A DNA stretch of 64,000 bases from Nocardia xishanensis NBRC 101358 (lineage in GTDB: Bacteria > Actinomycetota > Actinomycetes > Mycobacteriales > Mycobacteriaceae). Both the position numbers and the translations under genes were made by a program. This document shows positions 1 through 9,915 of the stretch, in pieces; position 1 is the stretch's first letter; each line of letters begins with the position of its first letter. The notes under the pieces are model-generated. The model ran no database searches. It had not been told where the DNA came from and saw only the letters and a list, made by a program, of their open reading frames with translations. The stretch is from positions 62,001-126,000 of the forward strand of contig NZ_BDCF01000001.1 of NCBI RefSeq assembly GCF_001613365.1, written 5' to 3'.

Positions 1-372
1 CAGGCACTTCACCCGCTCGGGCATGCCGCCACCGGTGAAATCGGTGCCGAGCGATTCGATCGCGTTCCGCTCGGCCAGGTAGCTCTCGTGCGCGGCGCGG
101 TAGGCGGCGGCCAGTTCCGGATCGGCGGCGAGGCGCTCGGTCATCTCGCGCATCACGCCCGCGGACTCCTGCCTGCTCGCCTCGGCGGTGAGCCGGGGGT
201 CGGTCAGGTAATAGAGGGTCGGGAAGGGAGTGCCGTCGGGCAGCCGCGGCGCGGTCTTGACCACCGCGGGCACCCCATCCGGGGTGCGGTAGGCGACGGC
301 GAGCACGCCGCGCGGCGCACGGCCGAGCTGTTCGGCGATGATCTCGAGATCGCGGTCTGTCGGTGCGGTCAC
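1..372 (-). CDS. DUF501 domain protein, 3' end outside the window
   Basis: This gene lies directly downstream of the ftsB-like gene and is cut by the left edge, so only the first 124 codons are visible. The translation starts VTAPTDRDLEIIAEQLGR and continues with VVKTAPRLPDGTPFPTLYYL, which is typical of the DUF501 family (Rv1025 in M. tuberculosis). The GTG start at 372 overlaps the ftsB-like stop in a GTGA arrangement, so the two are probably translationally coupled. The biochemical function of DUF501 is unknown. In M. tuberculosis it sits between the divisome-type gene and an exopolyphosphatase gene, which would be just left of this window. Confidence 0.85.
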   Translation of the reverse strand, partial: MTAPTDRDLEIIAEQLGRAPRGVLAVAYRTPDGVPAVVKTAPRLPDGTPFPTLYYLTDPRLTAEASRQESAGVMREMTERLAADPELAAAYRAAHESYLAERNAIESLGTDFTGGGMPERVKCL

Positions 373-1025
373 CTGGGTCCTTCCGGGTGCGAAACGGCGG
401 GCGGCAGGCCCGCGGCCGGCGGCTCGAGGCCGGACGTCGGCTGTGGTTCGGAGAGGGTGCGCCACAAATCCGTGTACCACGGGTCGGGCGCTTTGGATCG
501 CGGCGGAGCGGCGGGGCGCGGCGGGGCTTCGATGCCGGGCACCTGCACGATGTAGGGCGTCTCCCCCGGCATGACCAACCGCAACCGATCCCTGGCTTCC
601 GACCGGATGTAGGCCGGATCCTGTTGCTGCGCACGGCGATCCCGCAACCGGGCCACATCGGCCTCCAGCTGCCTGCGCTCCTGCGCCAGCTGCGCGGCCT
701 CGGCGCGCTGACTGAAGTAGGTGCGCATCGGCACGGACAGCGTCAGCGCCAACGCGCACACCACACCGGCCAGGATCACGGCCTTGCCGGTGGACAAGCC
801 GAGAATGGTGCGCTCGTGCTTGTCGACGCCACCCGCGCGCGGGGCTATCTTGCGCGGTCGGGCCTTCTCAGCGGTCTCGCTACGTCGGCGCGTGCGTTTG
901 GCCGCGGCGGGACGGGCAGCGGTCTCGGTGTCCGCGCCCGCTCTCGGGCGTGATCGAGCGGCGCGCGACGTGCGGCGGTCCCCGCGTCCGCCAGGACTGG
1001 TCCCGCGCGCACGTCGCTCCGTCAT
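369..1025 (-). CDS. FtsB/DivIC-like septum formation initiator
   Basis: The 218-residue protein begins with about 75 residues rich in Arg, Ala and Thr, presumably cytoplasmic. One membrane segment follows (about residues 78-97, AVILAGVVCALALTLSVPM). Next is a coiled coil (about 100-140, with repeated Glu/Gln/Arg and Leu) and then the motif DPAYIRSEARDRLRLVMPGE, which marks the FtsB/DivIC (septum formation initiator) family. Members bridge FtsQ/FtsL-type proteins at the division site. The C-terminal tail is Pro-rich. It lies 91 bp after enolase and overlaps DUF501 by 4 bp, the conserved mycobacterial order eno-Rv1024-Rv1025. The ATG at 1025 is preceded by GGGGACGAG. Confidence 0.88.
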   Translation of the reverse strand: MTERRARGTSPGGRGDRRTSRAARSRPRAGADTETAARPAAAKRTRRRSETAEKARPRKIAPRAGGVDKHERTILGLSTGKAVILAGVVCALALTLSVPMRTYFSQRAEAAQLAQERRQLEADVARLRDRRAQQQDPAYIRSEARDRLRLVMPGETPYIVQVPGIEAPPRPAAPPRSKAPDPWYTDLWRTLSEPQPTSGLEPPAAGLPPAVSHPEGPR

Positions 1026-1116
1026 CTCGTCCCCTGTATCGATCTGCGATGCTCCCGGGGCCCTGCGTGGTTACGCAAGGCTGCCGCCTCCGGGCCCATC
1101 GCTCGCACCGCGGCTA

Positions 1117-2526
<1,410 letters not shown>

Positions 2527-3252
2527 TCATACGCGGCGGCCGACGCTGTAGGCGGCGGCGCGGTCGCGGACGGTGAGCAGGTAGCGGGTGGACTGGTTGT
2601 AGGTCATCAGCGCCTGTTGCCAGCCGCGTTCGGAGGTGAGGTCCCCGCCGCTCGCGCACAGGTAGCGCGCGGCGGTCAGTGCTGCGTCGTCGATGTTCTG
2701 CGGGTCGATCACACCGTCGCCGTTGGCGTCGACGCCCCAGCGCTGCCAGGTTTCCGGAATGAACTGCAAGGGGCCGACGGCACGGTCGTAGACCGGGTCG
2801 CCGTCGAGTCTGCCGCCGTCGGTGTCGCGGATCAGCGCGACGCCGGGCGATCCGTCCAGCGGGATGCCGATGATCGGCGGGACGACGGTGCCGTGGTCGT
2901 CGACGCCGGAGCCGCGATGGGTGCCGTGCTTGCTCTCGACGCTGGCGATGCCGGCGAGCGTGGTCCAGGCGATGCCGCAACCTGGCCGGGAGCTGGCCAT
3001 CACCGCGGCGGCGTAGCCGTACGCCTCCAGGGCGACCGGCGGTATGCCGAGCGCACCGGCCTGGTCTCCGGCCCAGCCGCGCAGTTGCAGCGCGGTGCGG
3101 CCCGGTCCGTCGACATCGATCAGCGGCAGCGGGGTGCCGGGGCCGGGCGGGATTCCTTCCGGAATGGGCGGCAGATCTTGGCCGATGCCGCAACCGGCGA
3201 ACGCCAGGACCACCAAGGCGACGGCCAGGATGCCGGTCTTCTTCGGGAGCAC
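2527..3252 (-). CDS. lpqU: LpqU-like lytic transglycosylase
   Basis: The 241-residue protein has an N-terminal hydrophobic segment ending in LAFAGC, a weak lipobox (Phe at -3), so export and lipid anchoring are likely but not certain. The rest is an SLT-type lytic transglycosylase domain. The putative catalytic Glu is in IASVESKHG, followed by AVGPLQFIPETWQRWGVDANGDG and NIDDAALTAARYLC. Such enzymes cleave peptidoglycan glycan strands outside the membrane. It occupies the LpqU (Rv1022) position upstream of eno. The GTG at 3252 follows GGAAGG without the usual spacer, so the exact start is uncertain. Confidence 0.85.
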   Translation of the reverse strand: MLPKKTGILAVALVVLAFAGCGIGQDLPPIPEGIPPGPGTPLPLIDVDGPGRTALQLRGWAGDQAGALGIPPVALEAYGYAAAVMASSRPGCGIAWTTLAGIASVESKHGTHRGSGVDDHGTVVPPIIGIPLDGSPGVALIRDTDGGRLDGDPVYDRAVGPLQFIPETWQRWGVDANGDGVIDPQNIDDAALTAARYLCASGGDLTSERGWQQALMTYNQSTRYLLTVRDRAAAYSVGRRV

Positions 3253-3325
3253 CCTTCCATCATCCAGATCCGGCGGAGTCCTCCCTGGCGGTTACGCTCC
3301 ACCGCGTGTCGGACGTCGCTGTCGT

Positions 3326-6001
3326 TCAGACCAGCAGATCGTGGGTGGCCTGTTCGACGGGGTTCGCGAGAACCTCGGCGGTGCGGCCTGATTCGACGAT
3401 CCGGCCGTGATCCAGCACGACGAGCTCGGCGCAGTGCCCGGCGACCAGGGTCATGTCGTGCGTGATCACCAGCAGGGCGGTGCCGCGTTCGGCGCGAATC
3501 CGATCCAGCAAGCCCATGATCGAGGCCGCCGTCGCGTGATCGAGCGCCGAGGTGATCTCGTCGCAGATCAGTACCGATGGCTCGGCGGCAAGAGCGCGGG
3601 CCAGCGCCACTCGCTGGCGTTGACCGCCGGACAGTTCGTGCGGGTACCTGGCCGCCAGCGCCGGGTGCAGTTCCACGGCGTCGAGCAGCTCGGTGATCCG
3701 TTGCGGTGCTGCGTTTTTCGGAACCCCACCGATACGGCGCAGTGGTCTGCCGAGGGTTTGAGCGACGGTGCGGCGCGGGTTGAGCGCCGACATCGGGTTC
3801 TGCGGAACCAGCTGAATCCCGTCGCCGCGCCCGATCCGGCGTCTTCCGCCGAGTTCGATAGATCTATCCGCCAGCGTCAGCGCGCCCCCATCGGCCGCGC
3901 GGAGACCGGCGATCACCCTGGCGAGGGTGGTCTTGCCCGCCCCGGAAGCGCCGACCACGGCGAGCGCGGAGCCCGCGGTGAGCGCGAGGTCGATGTCGGC
4001 GAGGACGCGGCGCTTTCCGATGGATGCGTTGATGCCGCTGGCGCGGAACACGATCGGGGGCCGGGAGTGCTCGACGGCGGAGTGGGACGACCCGCCATCG
4101 ACGTCGCCGCGGTCGGCGGCTTCGGGCGAAGGACCGGTTGCCGGGCGAAAACCGTTGCTCTCGTGCGTGGCTGGAGATGGCAGCGTGAGGCCCGGTGCTG
4201 CCGCATGCGTGCCGACCTCGATCACTTGGTCGGCGATGGTGTGGATGGCGGCGGTGTCGTGGCCGGAAAGGAGGATGGTTGTGCCGTGTTTCGCGAGACC
4301 GACCAGGAGGGAGGCGATTTCGGAGCGAAGCGCGCCATGCAGACCGGCCAGCGGTTCGTCGAGCACCAGGACGTCGGTGCGGCGGACCAGGGCTCTGGCC
4401 AGCGCGACCCGGCGTTGCTGTCCGCCCGACAGTTCGCCGGGGCGGCGGCGCAGGTGCTCGGCGGAGAGGCCCACCGCCCGCACGGCTTCGAGAAGCGCGG
4501 GCTCGGAGCGATCGCGCGCGACTTCGGCGAGCAGCGTGCGCACCCGCATGAGCGGATTCAGCGCGGAGCCGGGATCCTGTCCGACGTAGGTGATCTCGGT
4601 ACGCCTGAAACGCCGGAGCGTGGCCGAATCCAGCGCGAACACCTCGTGCCCCGCCACCTCGACCGTGCCAGCGGCACGCGGCGCGCCGGACGGCAGCTGT
4701 CCGAGCAGCGCCCGCATCACCGTCGTCTTGCCTGAACCCGATGGGCCGGTGAGCGCCGTGATCGTGCCGGGCGACATCCGAAACGAGAGGGGCCCGACCA
4801 GCTCATGTCCGCTCAATCCTCGAACAGACAGTCCGTCCACGACCACGATCGGGTCCGGCTCGTCGCCAGTACTGGAATCGTGCATCGGTCTCGCACGGTT
4901 GCTCGCGACCGCGCTGTCGGGGCCAACGGGCGGTTCGATATCCGACAAGCCGTCCGCGGAACCCGCCACACCGAAGCCGTCGGGATGGGCCGCGTCCGTC
5001 GCTGCCTCAGCGCCCGCACTCACATTCGATGCCGGGTGCGCGCCGTTGGCTCCGCCGCCGAGCGCCACAGGCAGCCGAGCCGTTCTCGCGGCCGACGAAT
5101 TCGGCTCAGCGCCAGCGTCGTTCGGCGTCGAATTCTGTGCGGGTCCGGGGCGGTCCTCGGGATCTGCGCTCTGGCGAACGCTCACCGCGTCCACCGACCC
5201 CCGCGTGCCCCGGCCGAATTCGGTGACCGCCAGGTTGACGCTGACGGCCACGATGGCGATGGCGATGCTCGGGGCGAGCACGGACCACGGGTTGAGCAGG
5301 ATGCCGGAGGCGTTGTCGCGGACCATCACCGCCCAATTGCCGGTGCCGAGCGTGGTCGGGAGGTGCAGGAAGGAGGCGGTGCTGACGAGGTAGACCGCCT
5401 CGACGAAGCGCAGGCCGAGCTGGGCGGCGAATACCTCGCGCAGGTTCGGCACCACCTCGCGGAACACCAGGTGCGGGAGCGACTCCCCACTCGCGCGCGC
5501 GGCTTCGACATACCCGCTGGCCGCCACACCGGATGCGGCGGCGGCGAAAACCCTTGCGCAGTACGGCACTCCGAACATCATCGCCATCGCGATCAAGCCG
5601 TAGACACCCGCGTCCGGCCAGCTGGTGAGGACGAGCAGGATGCCGAGGACGACGGGGACCAGCATGGCGAAGTCGGTCGCGCTCTCGATCAGCGTGCCCA
5701 CCCGTTGGCGCAGCGCGGCGACCGCGCCGAGCACGCACGCCACCACCGTCACCAGCACCGCGATCACGGCGGCGAGCAGGAGCAGGCCCCAGCCGCCGTA
5801 CAGCAAGTGGCTCAGCACGTCTCGGCCCAGCCGATCGGCGCCGAGCCAGGCGTCGCTGCTCGGGTCAGCGAACGGTATGCCGACCGGGCGGTCCGCGGGC
5901 TGCGGCGCCAGGGTCGGCCCGAGCGCGGCGGCCACGATCACCACCAGCGCCGGAAGCAGGGCGAGCACTCGCAATCGGTTCATCGTGGCCGGTGATCTCA
6001 T
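3326..6001 (-). CDS. Fused peptide/metallophore ABC transporter: DppC-like permease plus two ATPase domains
   Basis: This 891-residue protein joins three transporter subunits that are usually separate. Residues 1-265 are a DppC/OppC-type permease with about six membrane segments and the EAA loop GYVEAARASGES (about 163-174). Residues 266-380 are a low-complexity Ala/Pro/Asp linker. Residues 385-600 form ATPase 1, with GPSGSGKTT, LSGGQQRR and VLVLDEPLAG. A second linker follows. Residues 650-891 form ATPase 2, with GASGAGKTT, LSGGQRQR and VLICDEITSALD. The ATG at 6001 overlaps the stop of the other permease (ATGA); an internal ATG at 5983 is an alternative. With the next two genes it makes a complete importer. 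The substrate is unknown, but iron control and the divergent biosynthesis genes suggest a metallophore or amino-acid-like ligand. Confidence 0.9.
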   Translation of the reverse strand: MRSPATMNRLRVLALLPALVVIVAAALGPTLAPQPADRPVGIPFADPSSDAWLGADRLGRDVLSHLLYGGWGLLLLAAVIAVLVTVVACVLGAVAALRQRVGTLIESATDFAMLVPVVLGILLVLTSWPDAGVYGLIAMAMMFGVPYCARVFAAAASGVAASGYVEAARASGESLPHLVFREVVPNLREVFAAQLGLRFVEAVYLVSTASFLHLPTTLGTGNWAVMVRDNASGILLNPWSVLAPSIAIAIVAVSVNLAVTEFGRGTRGSVDAVSVRQSADPEDRPGPAQNSTPNDAGAEPNSSAARTARLPVALGGGANGAHPASNVSAGAEAATDAAHPDGFGVAGSADGLSDIEPPVGPDSAVASNRARPMHDSSTGDEPDPIVVVDGLSVRGLSGHELVGPLSFRMSPGTITALTGPSGSGKTTVMRALLGQLPSGAPRAAGTVEVAGHEVFALDSATLRRFRRTEITYVGQDPGSALNPLMRVRTLLAEVARDRSEPALLEAVRAVGLSAEHLRRRPGELSGGQQRRVALARALVRRTDVLVLDEPLAGLHGALRSEIASLLVGLAKHGTTILLSGHDTAAIHTIADQVIEVGTHAAAPGLTLPSPATHESNGFRPATGPSPEAADRGDVDGGSSHSAVEHSRPPIVFRASGINASIGKRRVLADIDLALTAGSALAVVGASGAGKTTLARVIAGLRAADGGALTLADRSIELGGRRRIGRGDGIQLVPQNPMSALNPRRTVAQTLGRPLRRIGGVPKNAAPQRITELLDAVELHPALAARYPHELSGGQRQRVALARALAAEPSVLICDEITSALDHATAASIMGLLDRIRAERGTALLVITHDMTLVAGHCAELVVLDHGRIVESGRTAEVLANPVEQATHDLLV

Positions 6002-6927
6002 CGCCGCCCCCGCAACGACCAAGCCCGAATACCGTCGGCCACGGCGAGCATCAGCATGATGACCATTCCCGAGAGGGCGACCACCGCCGCCACCACCGAC
6101 GTGTCGCGGTCGGCCACCGATCCGGCCAGCACCGCGCCCAGGCCCGGGTAGTTGAAGATGGTCTCGACCACCAGCGCGCCACCGAGCAGCAGTCCGACGG
6201 TGGTGGCGAAGCTGGCGACGATGGTGGGCGCGGCGAACGGCACCAGGTACCTGGCCAGCACGTGCGGCGTCGAAAGGCCGTCCAGTACAGCGGTTTCCAC
6301 GTGCGGCGCGCGGGCCGCGTCGGCGAGCGCGGCCCGCACCACCCGGGTGTTCCAGCCGATCTGCGGAATGGCCAGCGCGAGAACGGGCAGCACGAGCATG
6401 TCCGCGCTCACCGGGAAGCCGGATCGGCCGGTGATGGCGACCGCAGGCAGCCAGCCGGTGGCCAGTGAGAACACCATGATCAGCAGCGTCGCCAGCACGA
6501 ACTCGGGAACGGCCGCCGCGACCGTGGTTCCCGGCTGCAACACCCGCGCCGCCGCGCCACGGGAGCGCGTCGCCCACCAAGCGCCGAGCAGTACCGAGGC
6601 CAGCACCGCCACCGCGAGCGCGAGGCCGCCGAGCAGCAGCGTCGGCGGAAACTTGTCCGCGAGCAGTTCGTTGATCGACCTGCCGCGCGCGGTGCGGCCG
6701 AAATCGCCGGTCGCAACGCCCGAGATCCAATCGATGAACCGCACGGCGAGGGGCCGGTCGAGTCCGAGCTCGCGTTCCTTCGCCGCCACCTGTTCCGGCG
6801 TGGCCTCGCGGCCGAGCACCGCGCGGGCGGTGTTGCCCGGCAACAGATCCACGGCCACGAAGACCGCCGCCAGCAACGCGATCAGCAAGGCGACGCGCCG
6901 GAGCAGGAGTCGGGCGAAGGTCGTCAC
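5998..6927 (-). CDS. DppB-like ABC transporter permease
   Basis: The 309-residue integral membrane protein matches the DppB/OppB/NikB family. It begins TFARLLLRRVALLIALL and contains the family region DLLPGNTARAVLGREATPEQV and ELGLDRPLAVRFIDW. It ends with a bundle of hydrophobic segments carrying ETIFNYPGLGAVL. It should pair with the fused DppC-like permease to form the membrane channel. The GTG at 6927 overlaps the stop of the substrate-binding protein (GTGA), and its own stop overlaps the next gene (ATGA), so the three importer genes are tightly coupled. Length is normal for the family. Confidence 0.92.
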   Translation of the reverse strand: MTTFARLLLRRVALLIALLAAVFVAVDLLPGNTARAVLGREATPEQVAAKERELGLDRPLAVRFIDWISGVATGDFGRTARGRSINELLADKFPPTLLLGGLALAVAVLASVLLGAWWATRSRGAAARVLQPGTTVAAAVPEFVLATLLIMVFSLATGWLPAVAITGRSGFPVSADMLVLPVLALAIPQIGWNTRVVRAALADAARAPHVETAVLDGLSTPHVLARYLVPFAAPTIVASFATTVGLLLGGALVVETIFNYPGLGAVLAGSVADRDTSVVAAVVALSGMVIMLMLAVADGIRAWSLRGRR

Positions 6928-8453
6928 GCCAACCAGGCCCGCTCGAGCTGCACCCTTCCGAAACCGCCGAGGGCAGGCAGGTCGCGCACCGCCGTCGTGG
7001 CGATGTCGATGCCGTCGGCCATGCCCCACACCAGATAGCCGCCGCGCTCGTGCTCGATTGCTTGCACACGGCGGCTCGCCTTGTCGACCTCGGCGGGATC
7101 GGAGGCGGCCAGCGCCGCGGCCGTCGCGGCATCGAATTCCGCGTCGTGGAACGCGGTTTCGTTGCGGTTGGAGGCGCTCGCCATGAGTCTGCTCGCGTAG
7201 AACATCGTCGAATCGTTGGTCCCCCAGGAGACGGTGTAGAGCGGGGCCTGCAACCACGTCCGGTCGTAGAAGGCGTTCGATTCCTGCTCGACGACCTCCA
7301 GCCGGAGGCCGATGTCCGCGAGCTGGGTGGCGATCACCTTCGCCGACTCCACCTCGCCCGGCGCCTCCGGCTTGGTCACCAGCGGGTAGCTGCGCCCGGT
7401 GTCGAAATTGGCTTCGCGCAGCAGGGTTTTCGCGCGCTCGATGTCGCGGGTGCGCTGCGGAATGCTCGCGTCGTAGCGCGGATCGGCGGTGCCGAGGATG
7501 TCGTTGGCGATCGTGCCGTAGCCCGAATGCACCTGATCCACCAGCGCCTTACGGTCGACGCCGAGCCGCACAGCGGTGCGCACCCTGGGATCGGCGAACG
7601 GCCCGTCGGCGGTGCGCATCGCCACACCGAGCATCGTGTCGTTCGCGCGCCGCACCACTCGCAGATCGCCGCGCCCTTCCGCGGTGCGGCCCGCGATCGC
7701 GCCGACGTTGGACGCGAGATCGATCTGCCCGCTCAGCACCGCATTGCCCAGTGCCGTCACGCTTTCGAACATCGTGACCTCGATGGCGTCGAGCAACGGC
7801 AGCCGCGGATCCGCGCCCGCGCCGTACCAGTTGTCGTTGCGCACCAGCCTGGCGTTGCCGCCCTGATAGGACTCGAGCCGGAACGGTCCGGTGCCGATCG
7901 CCGAAGTGAAGTCCGTTGTGTCTTTCTTCACAGTGAAAGTCATCAGCCGAACCAGCAGCGGCAGTTGGGTATTCGCCTCCGGGACGGCGAGCACCACGCG
8001 GCTCGGACCGTCGGCGGTGATGTCCTCGGCCGCGGCGGGCATCTTCGACGCGCCGCCCACCGAGCGCAGCCTACGCAGCGACCACACCACGTCGTCGGAG
8101 GTCACCGGCGTGCCGTCGTGGAAGGTGGCTCCCTCGGCGATCGTGAACGTCCAGCGGCGCTGCGTCGCGTCGGATTCCCACGAACTCGCCAGGCGCGCAG
8201 CGGTATTCGGCGAGGAGCCGGGGACCGTGAGCGCATCGTAGACCAGCGACGCGACGAGGAAATCGCTCTCGTTGGTGAGGTTCGCGTGCGGGTCGCGCTC
8301 GATGCGCGCCGCAGTGCCGAGCGCGCCGACCCGCAGCGTGCCGCCGCGCCGCGCGGTGCCGCCGGGATCGGCGCCGTCGGTACACGCGGCGGCGACCAGA
8401 ATCGCGCCGACTCCGACGCTCGAACGCAGAAGCTGCCGTCGGTTGAATCCCAT
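6924..8453 (-). CDS. Family 5 extracellular substrate-binding lipoprotein
   Basis: The 509-residue protein starts MGFNRRQLLRSSVG and has a lipobox ending AAAC, so it should be a lipoprotein; the RR pair could direct Tat export. The mature part is an SBP family 5 domain (DppA/OppA/NikA type), with LVYDALTVPG, WTFTIAEGATFHDGTPVTSDDV and GTGPFRLESYQGG. Family 5 proteins bind peptides, nickel, haem or opine-type metallophores. The first gene of the importer operon, it starts 55 bases from an iron box, and GAGGGAAGG precedes its ATG. The ligand cannot be read from the sequence. Iron control argues for a metal chelate or a chelate precursor. Confidence 0.92.
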   Translation of the reverse strand: MGFNRRQLLRSSVGVGAILVAAACTDGADPGGTARRGGTLRVGALGTAARIERDPHANLTNESDFLVASLVYDALTVPGSSPNTAARLASSWESDATQRRWTFTIAEGATFHDGTPVTSDDVVWSLRRLRSVGGASKMPAAAEDITADGPSRVVLAVPEANTQLPLLVRLMTFTVKKDTTDFTSAIGTGPFRLESYQGGNARLVRNDNWYGAGADPRLPLLDAIEVTMFESVTALGNAVLSGQIDLASNVGAIAGRTAEGRGDLRVVRRANDTMLGVAMRTADGPFADPRVRTAVRLGVDRKALVDQVHSGYGTIANDILGTADPRYDASIPQRTRDIERAKTLLREANFDTGRSYPLVTKPEAPGEVESAKVIATQLADIGLRLEVVEQESNAFYDRTWLQAPLYTVSWGTNDSTMFYASRLMASASNRNETAFHDAEFDAATAAALAASDPAEVDKASRRVQAIEHERGGYLVWGMADGIDIATTAVRDLPALGGFGRVQLERAWLA

Positions 8454-8507
8454 CGGTGCCGCCTTCCCTCATCGTTCACTGCGGGCCCGAGACCCGACAC
8501 TACAAGG

Positions 8508-8526
8508 CTAGGACAGGCTAGCCTAA
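8508..8526. promoter_or_regulatory. Putative IdeR/DtxR iron box in front of the importer operon
   Basis: CTAGGACAGGCTAGCCTAA matches 15 of 19 positions of the IdeR/DmdR box TTAGGTTAGGCTAACCTAA as I remember it. It lies 55 bases upstream of the substrate-binding protein start. Iron-loaded IdeR would be expected to repress there. The match is by eye. Confidence 0.7.
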
Positions 8527-8664
8527 ATAGGTTGTCTACCTGTGCGAATCCGCCGAACGGCGAATCCGCGCGGCCCACCGGGAGTCGCCGCCGCCGAATA
8601 CACACCGGCCGGTCCGAACGAGACTTAGTCTTTCGATGCGTCTCAGCTCTTTTTCGCGACTCGC

Positions 8665-8683
8665 TTAGGTAAGCCTTGCTTAA
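8665..8683. promoter_or_regulatory. Putative IdeR/DtxR iron box in front of the biosynthesis operon
   Basis: TTAGGTAAGCCTTGCTTAA matches 17 of 19 positions of the degenerate iron box TWAGGTWAGSCTWACCTWA. It lies 78 bases upstream of the hydroxylase start, on the other side of the shared 300-bp control region from the first box. The rest of 8454-8760 shows no ORF and no clear extra signal. Confidence 0.75.
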
Positions 8684-8760
8684 CAGCTCCCGAGGCACTA
8701 GCTTCGCAATCGAATCCTCCCCACCCGCTTTTCGACCCGATGCGAAGAAGGGAATCCCCG

Positions 8761-9915
8761 GTGAAAAGCGTTCTCCCCGAACGTAAGACGCTTCACCCGC
8801 AGGATATCGAACGACGTGAGCTGCCCCCGGAAGCCGGGCGAGCGGTACGCGAGCTCGCCCGTGAGATATGTACCACGGTCCATCGCAGCCCCCGCGGCGC
8901 GGCGCCCGTGACGATGACGCTGACCGACCCCGCGCTCATCGCGTCGATCGAGGAACGCGTGGGCGAACTCCCCGAAGCGGTGCGGCTGGCCATGCGCCCG
9001 CCCGCGGGACCGACGGGCGCGACCATCGTGAGCAGGCTGCCGTTGAACGACGACGAGTTCGGGCCGACGCCGCCGAGCTGGCGCGAAGCCGCTCGATGGA
9101 GCGGTGATACGAAGCGCGGCAACTCTTTTCAGCTCGATGTCGTCATGCTGCTGCTGGCGCGCTGCGCGGGCGAGCCGTTCGGCTGGTACGGCCAGCAAGA
9201 TGGACGCCTGGTCAACAACATCGTGCCGACGCCGGGCCACGAACACGAGCAGTCGGGAGCCAGCAGCAAGACGCTGCTCAGCCCGCACACCGAAGACGCC
9301 TTCCATCCCGACCGCGCGAATCTGCTGATGCTGGCGTGCCTGCGCAATCCGGATCTGGTCGGCACCACGGTGTCCTCGGTCCGCCAGGTCGAGCTGACCG
9401 ATGACGAGTACCGGCTGCTGAGCACGCCGACACTGCCGATCCTGCCCGACGTCTCCTACGGCGACGGCCACGAACGCTTCACCCCGCCGCCGCTGCCGAC
9501 GATCTGGTACGCCGACGAATCACACTCCGGCACAACGTATCCAACACTCCGCTACGACCCCGCCTATACGCCGCTCGATGCCGCCGACGCCGAGTTCCGG
9601 CACGCCTACGCCCGGCTCACCGCGGAACTGGAGCGGGTGTGCCACACCGCCGCGTTGTCGCCCGGCGAGTTGTTGCTGGTGGACAATGACGTCGCCGTGC
9701 ACGGTCGGGTACCGTTCACCGCGCGTTACGACGGCACCGACCGCTGGCTCAAGCGGGTCAACATCCGCCTGCCCGAACGTCGGCGCCGAACCGCTGAGGC
9801 CGATGAGAATGGTTACGGGCAGCGAACAGTCGCCCCGTTCCGAATGGGAACTGGCCGAGCGGATGCAGAGCGGGACACAACACCAGATGAACGAGGAACC
9901 GTTGAACACTCGTGA
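8761..9915 (+). CDS. VioC/AsnO-like Fe(II)/2-oxoglutarate amino acid beta-hydroxylase
   Basis: The protein resembles clavaminate-synthase-like oxygenases such as VioC (arginine 3-hydroxylase) and AsnO. It has the metal motif HTED (His176, Glu178) within SPHTEDAFHPDRAN, then CLRNPDLVGTT. The distal His314 is in AVHGRVPF, followed by RYDGTDRWLKRVNIRLPE with the 2-oxoglutarate Arg. These enzymes hydroxylate the beta carbon of free or carrier-bound amino acids in natural-product pathways. I prefer the GTG at 8761 (384 residues), 8 bases after AAGAAGGGA; an ATG at 8740 is in frame. The last 29 bases overlap the next gene. The substrate is unknown; a basic or amide amino acid is plausible by family. 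Confidence 0.88.
   Translation: MKSVLPERKTLHPQDIERRELPPEAGRAVRELAREICTTVHRSPRGAAPVTMTLTDPALIASIEERVGELPEAVRLAMRPPAGPTGATIVSRLPLNDDEFGPTPPSWREAARWSGDTKRGNSFQLDVVMLLLARCAGEPFGWYGQQDGRLVNNIVPTPGHEHEQSGASSKTLLSPHTEDAFHPDRANLLMLACLRNPDLVGTTVSSVRQVELTDDEYRLLSTPTLPILPDVSYGDGHERFTPPPLPTIWYADESHSGTTYPTLRYDPAYTPLDAADAEFRHAYARLTAELERVCHTAALSPGELLLVDNDVAVHGRVPFTARYDGTDRWLKRVNIRLPERRRRTAEADENGYGQRTVAPFRMGTGRADAERDTTPDERGTVEHS

Noticed and set aside
6927..7132. Upstream extension of the fused transporter frame
   Set aside because: It is a shadow of permease 1 and the binding protein; the real start is the ATG in the ATGA overlap at 6001.
8454..8760. Small ORFs in the shared iron-controlled region
   Set aside because: No ribosome site or recognisable product; the region is explained by two promoters and two iron boxes.
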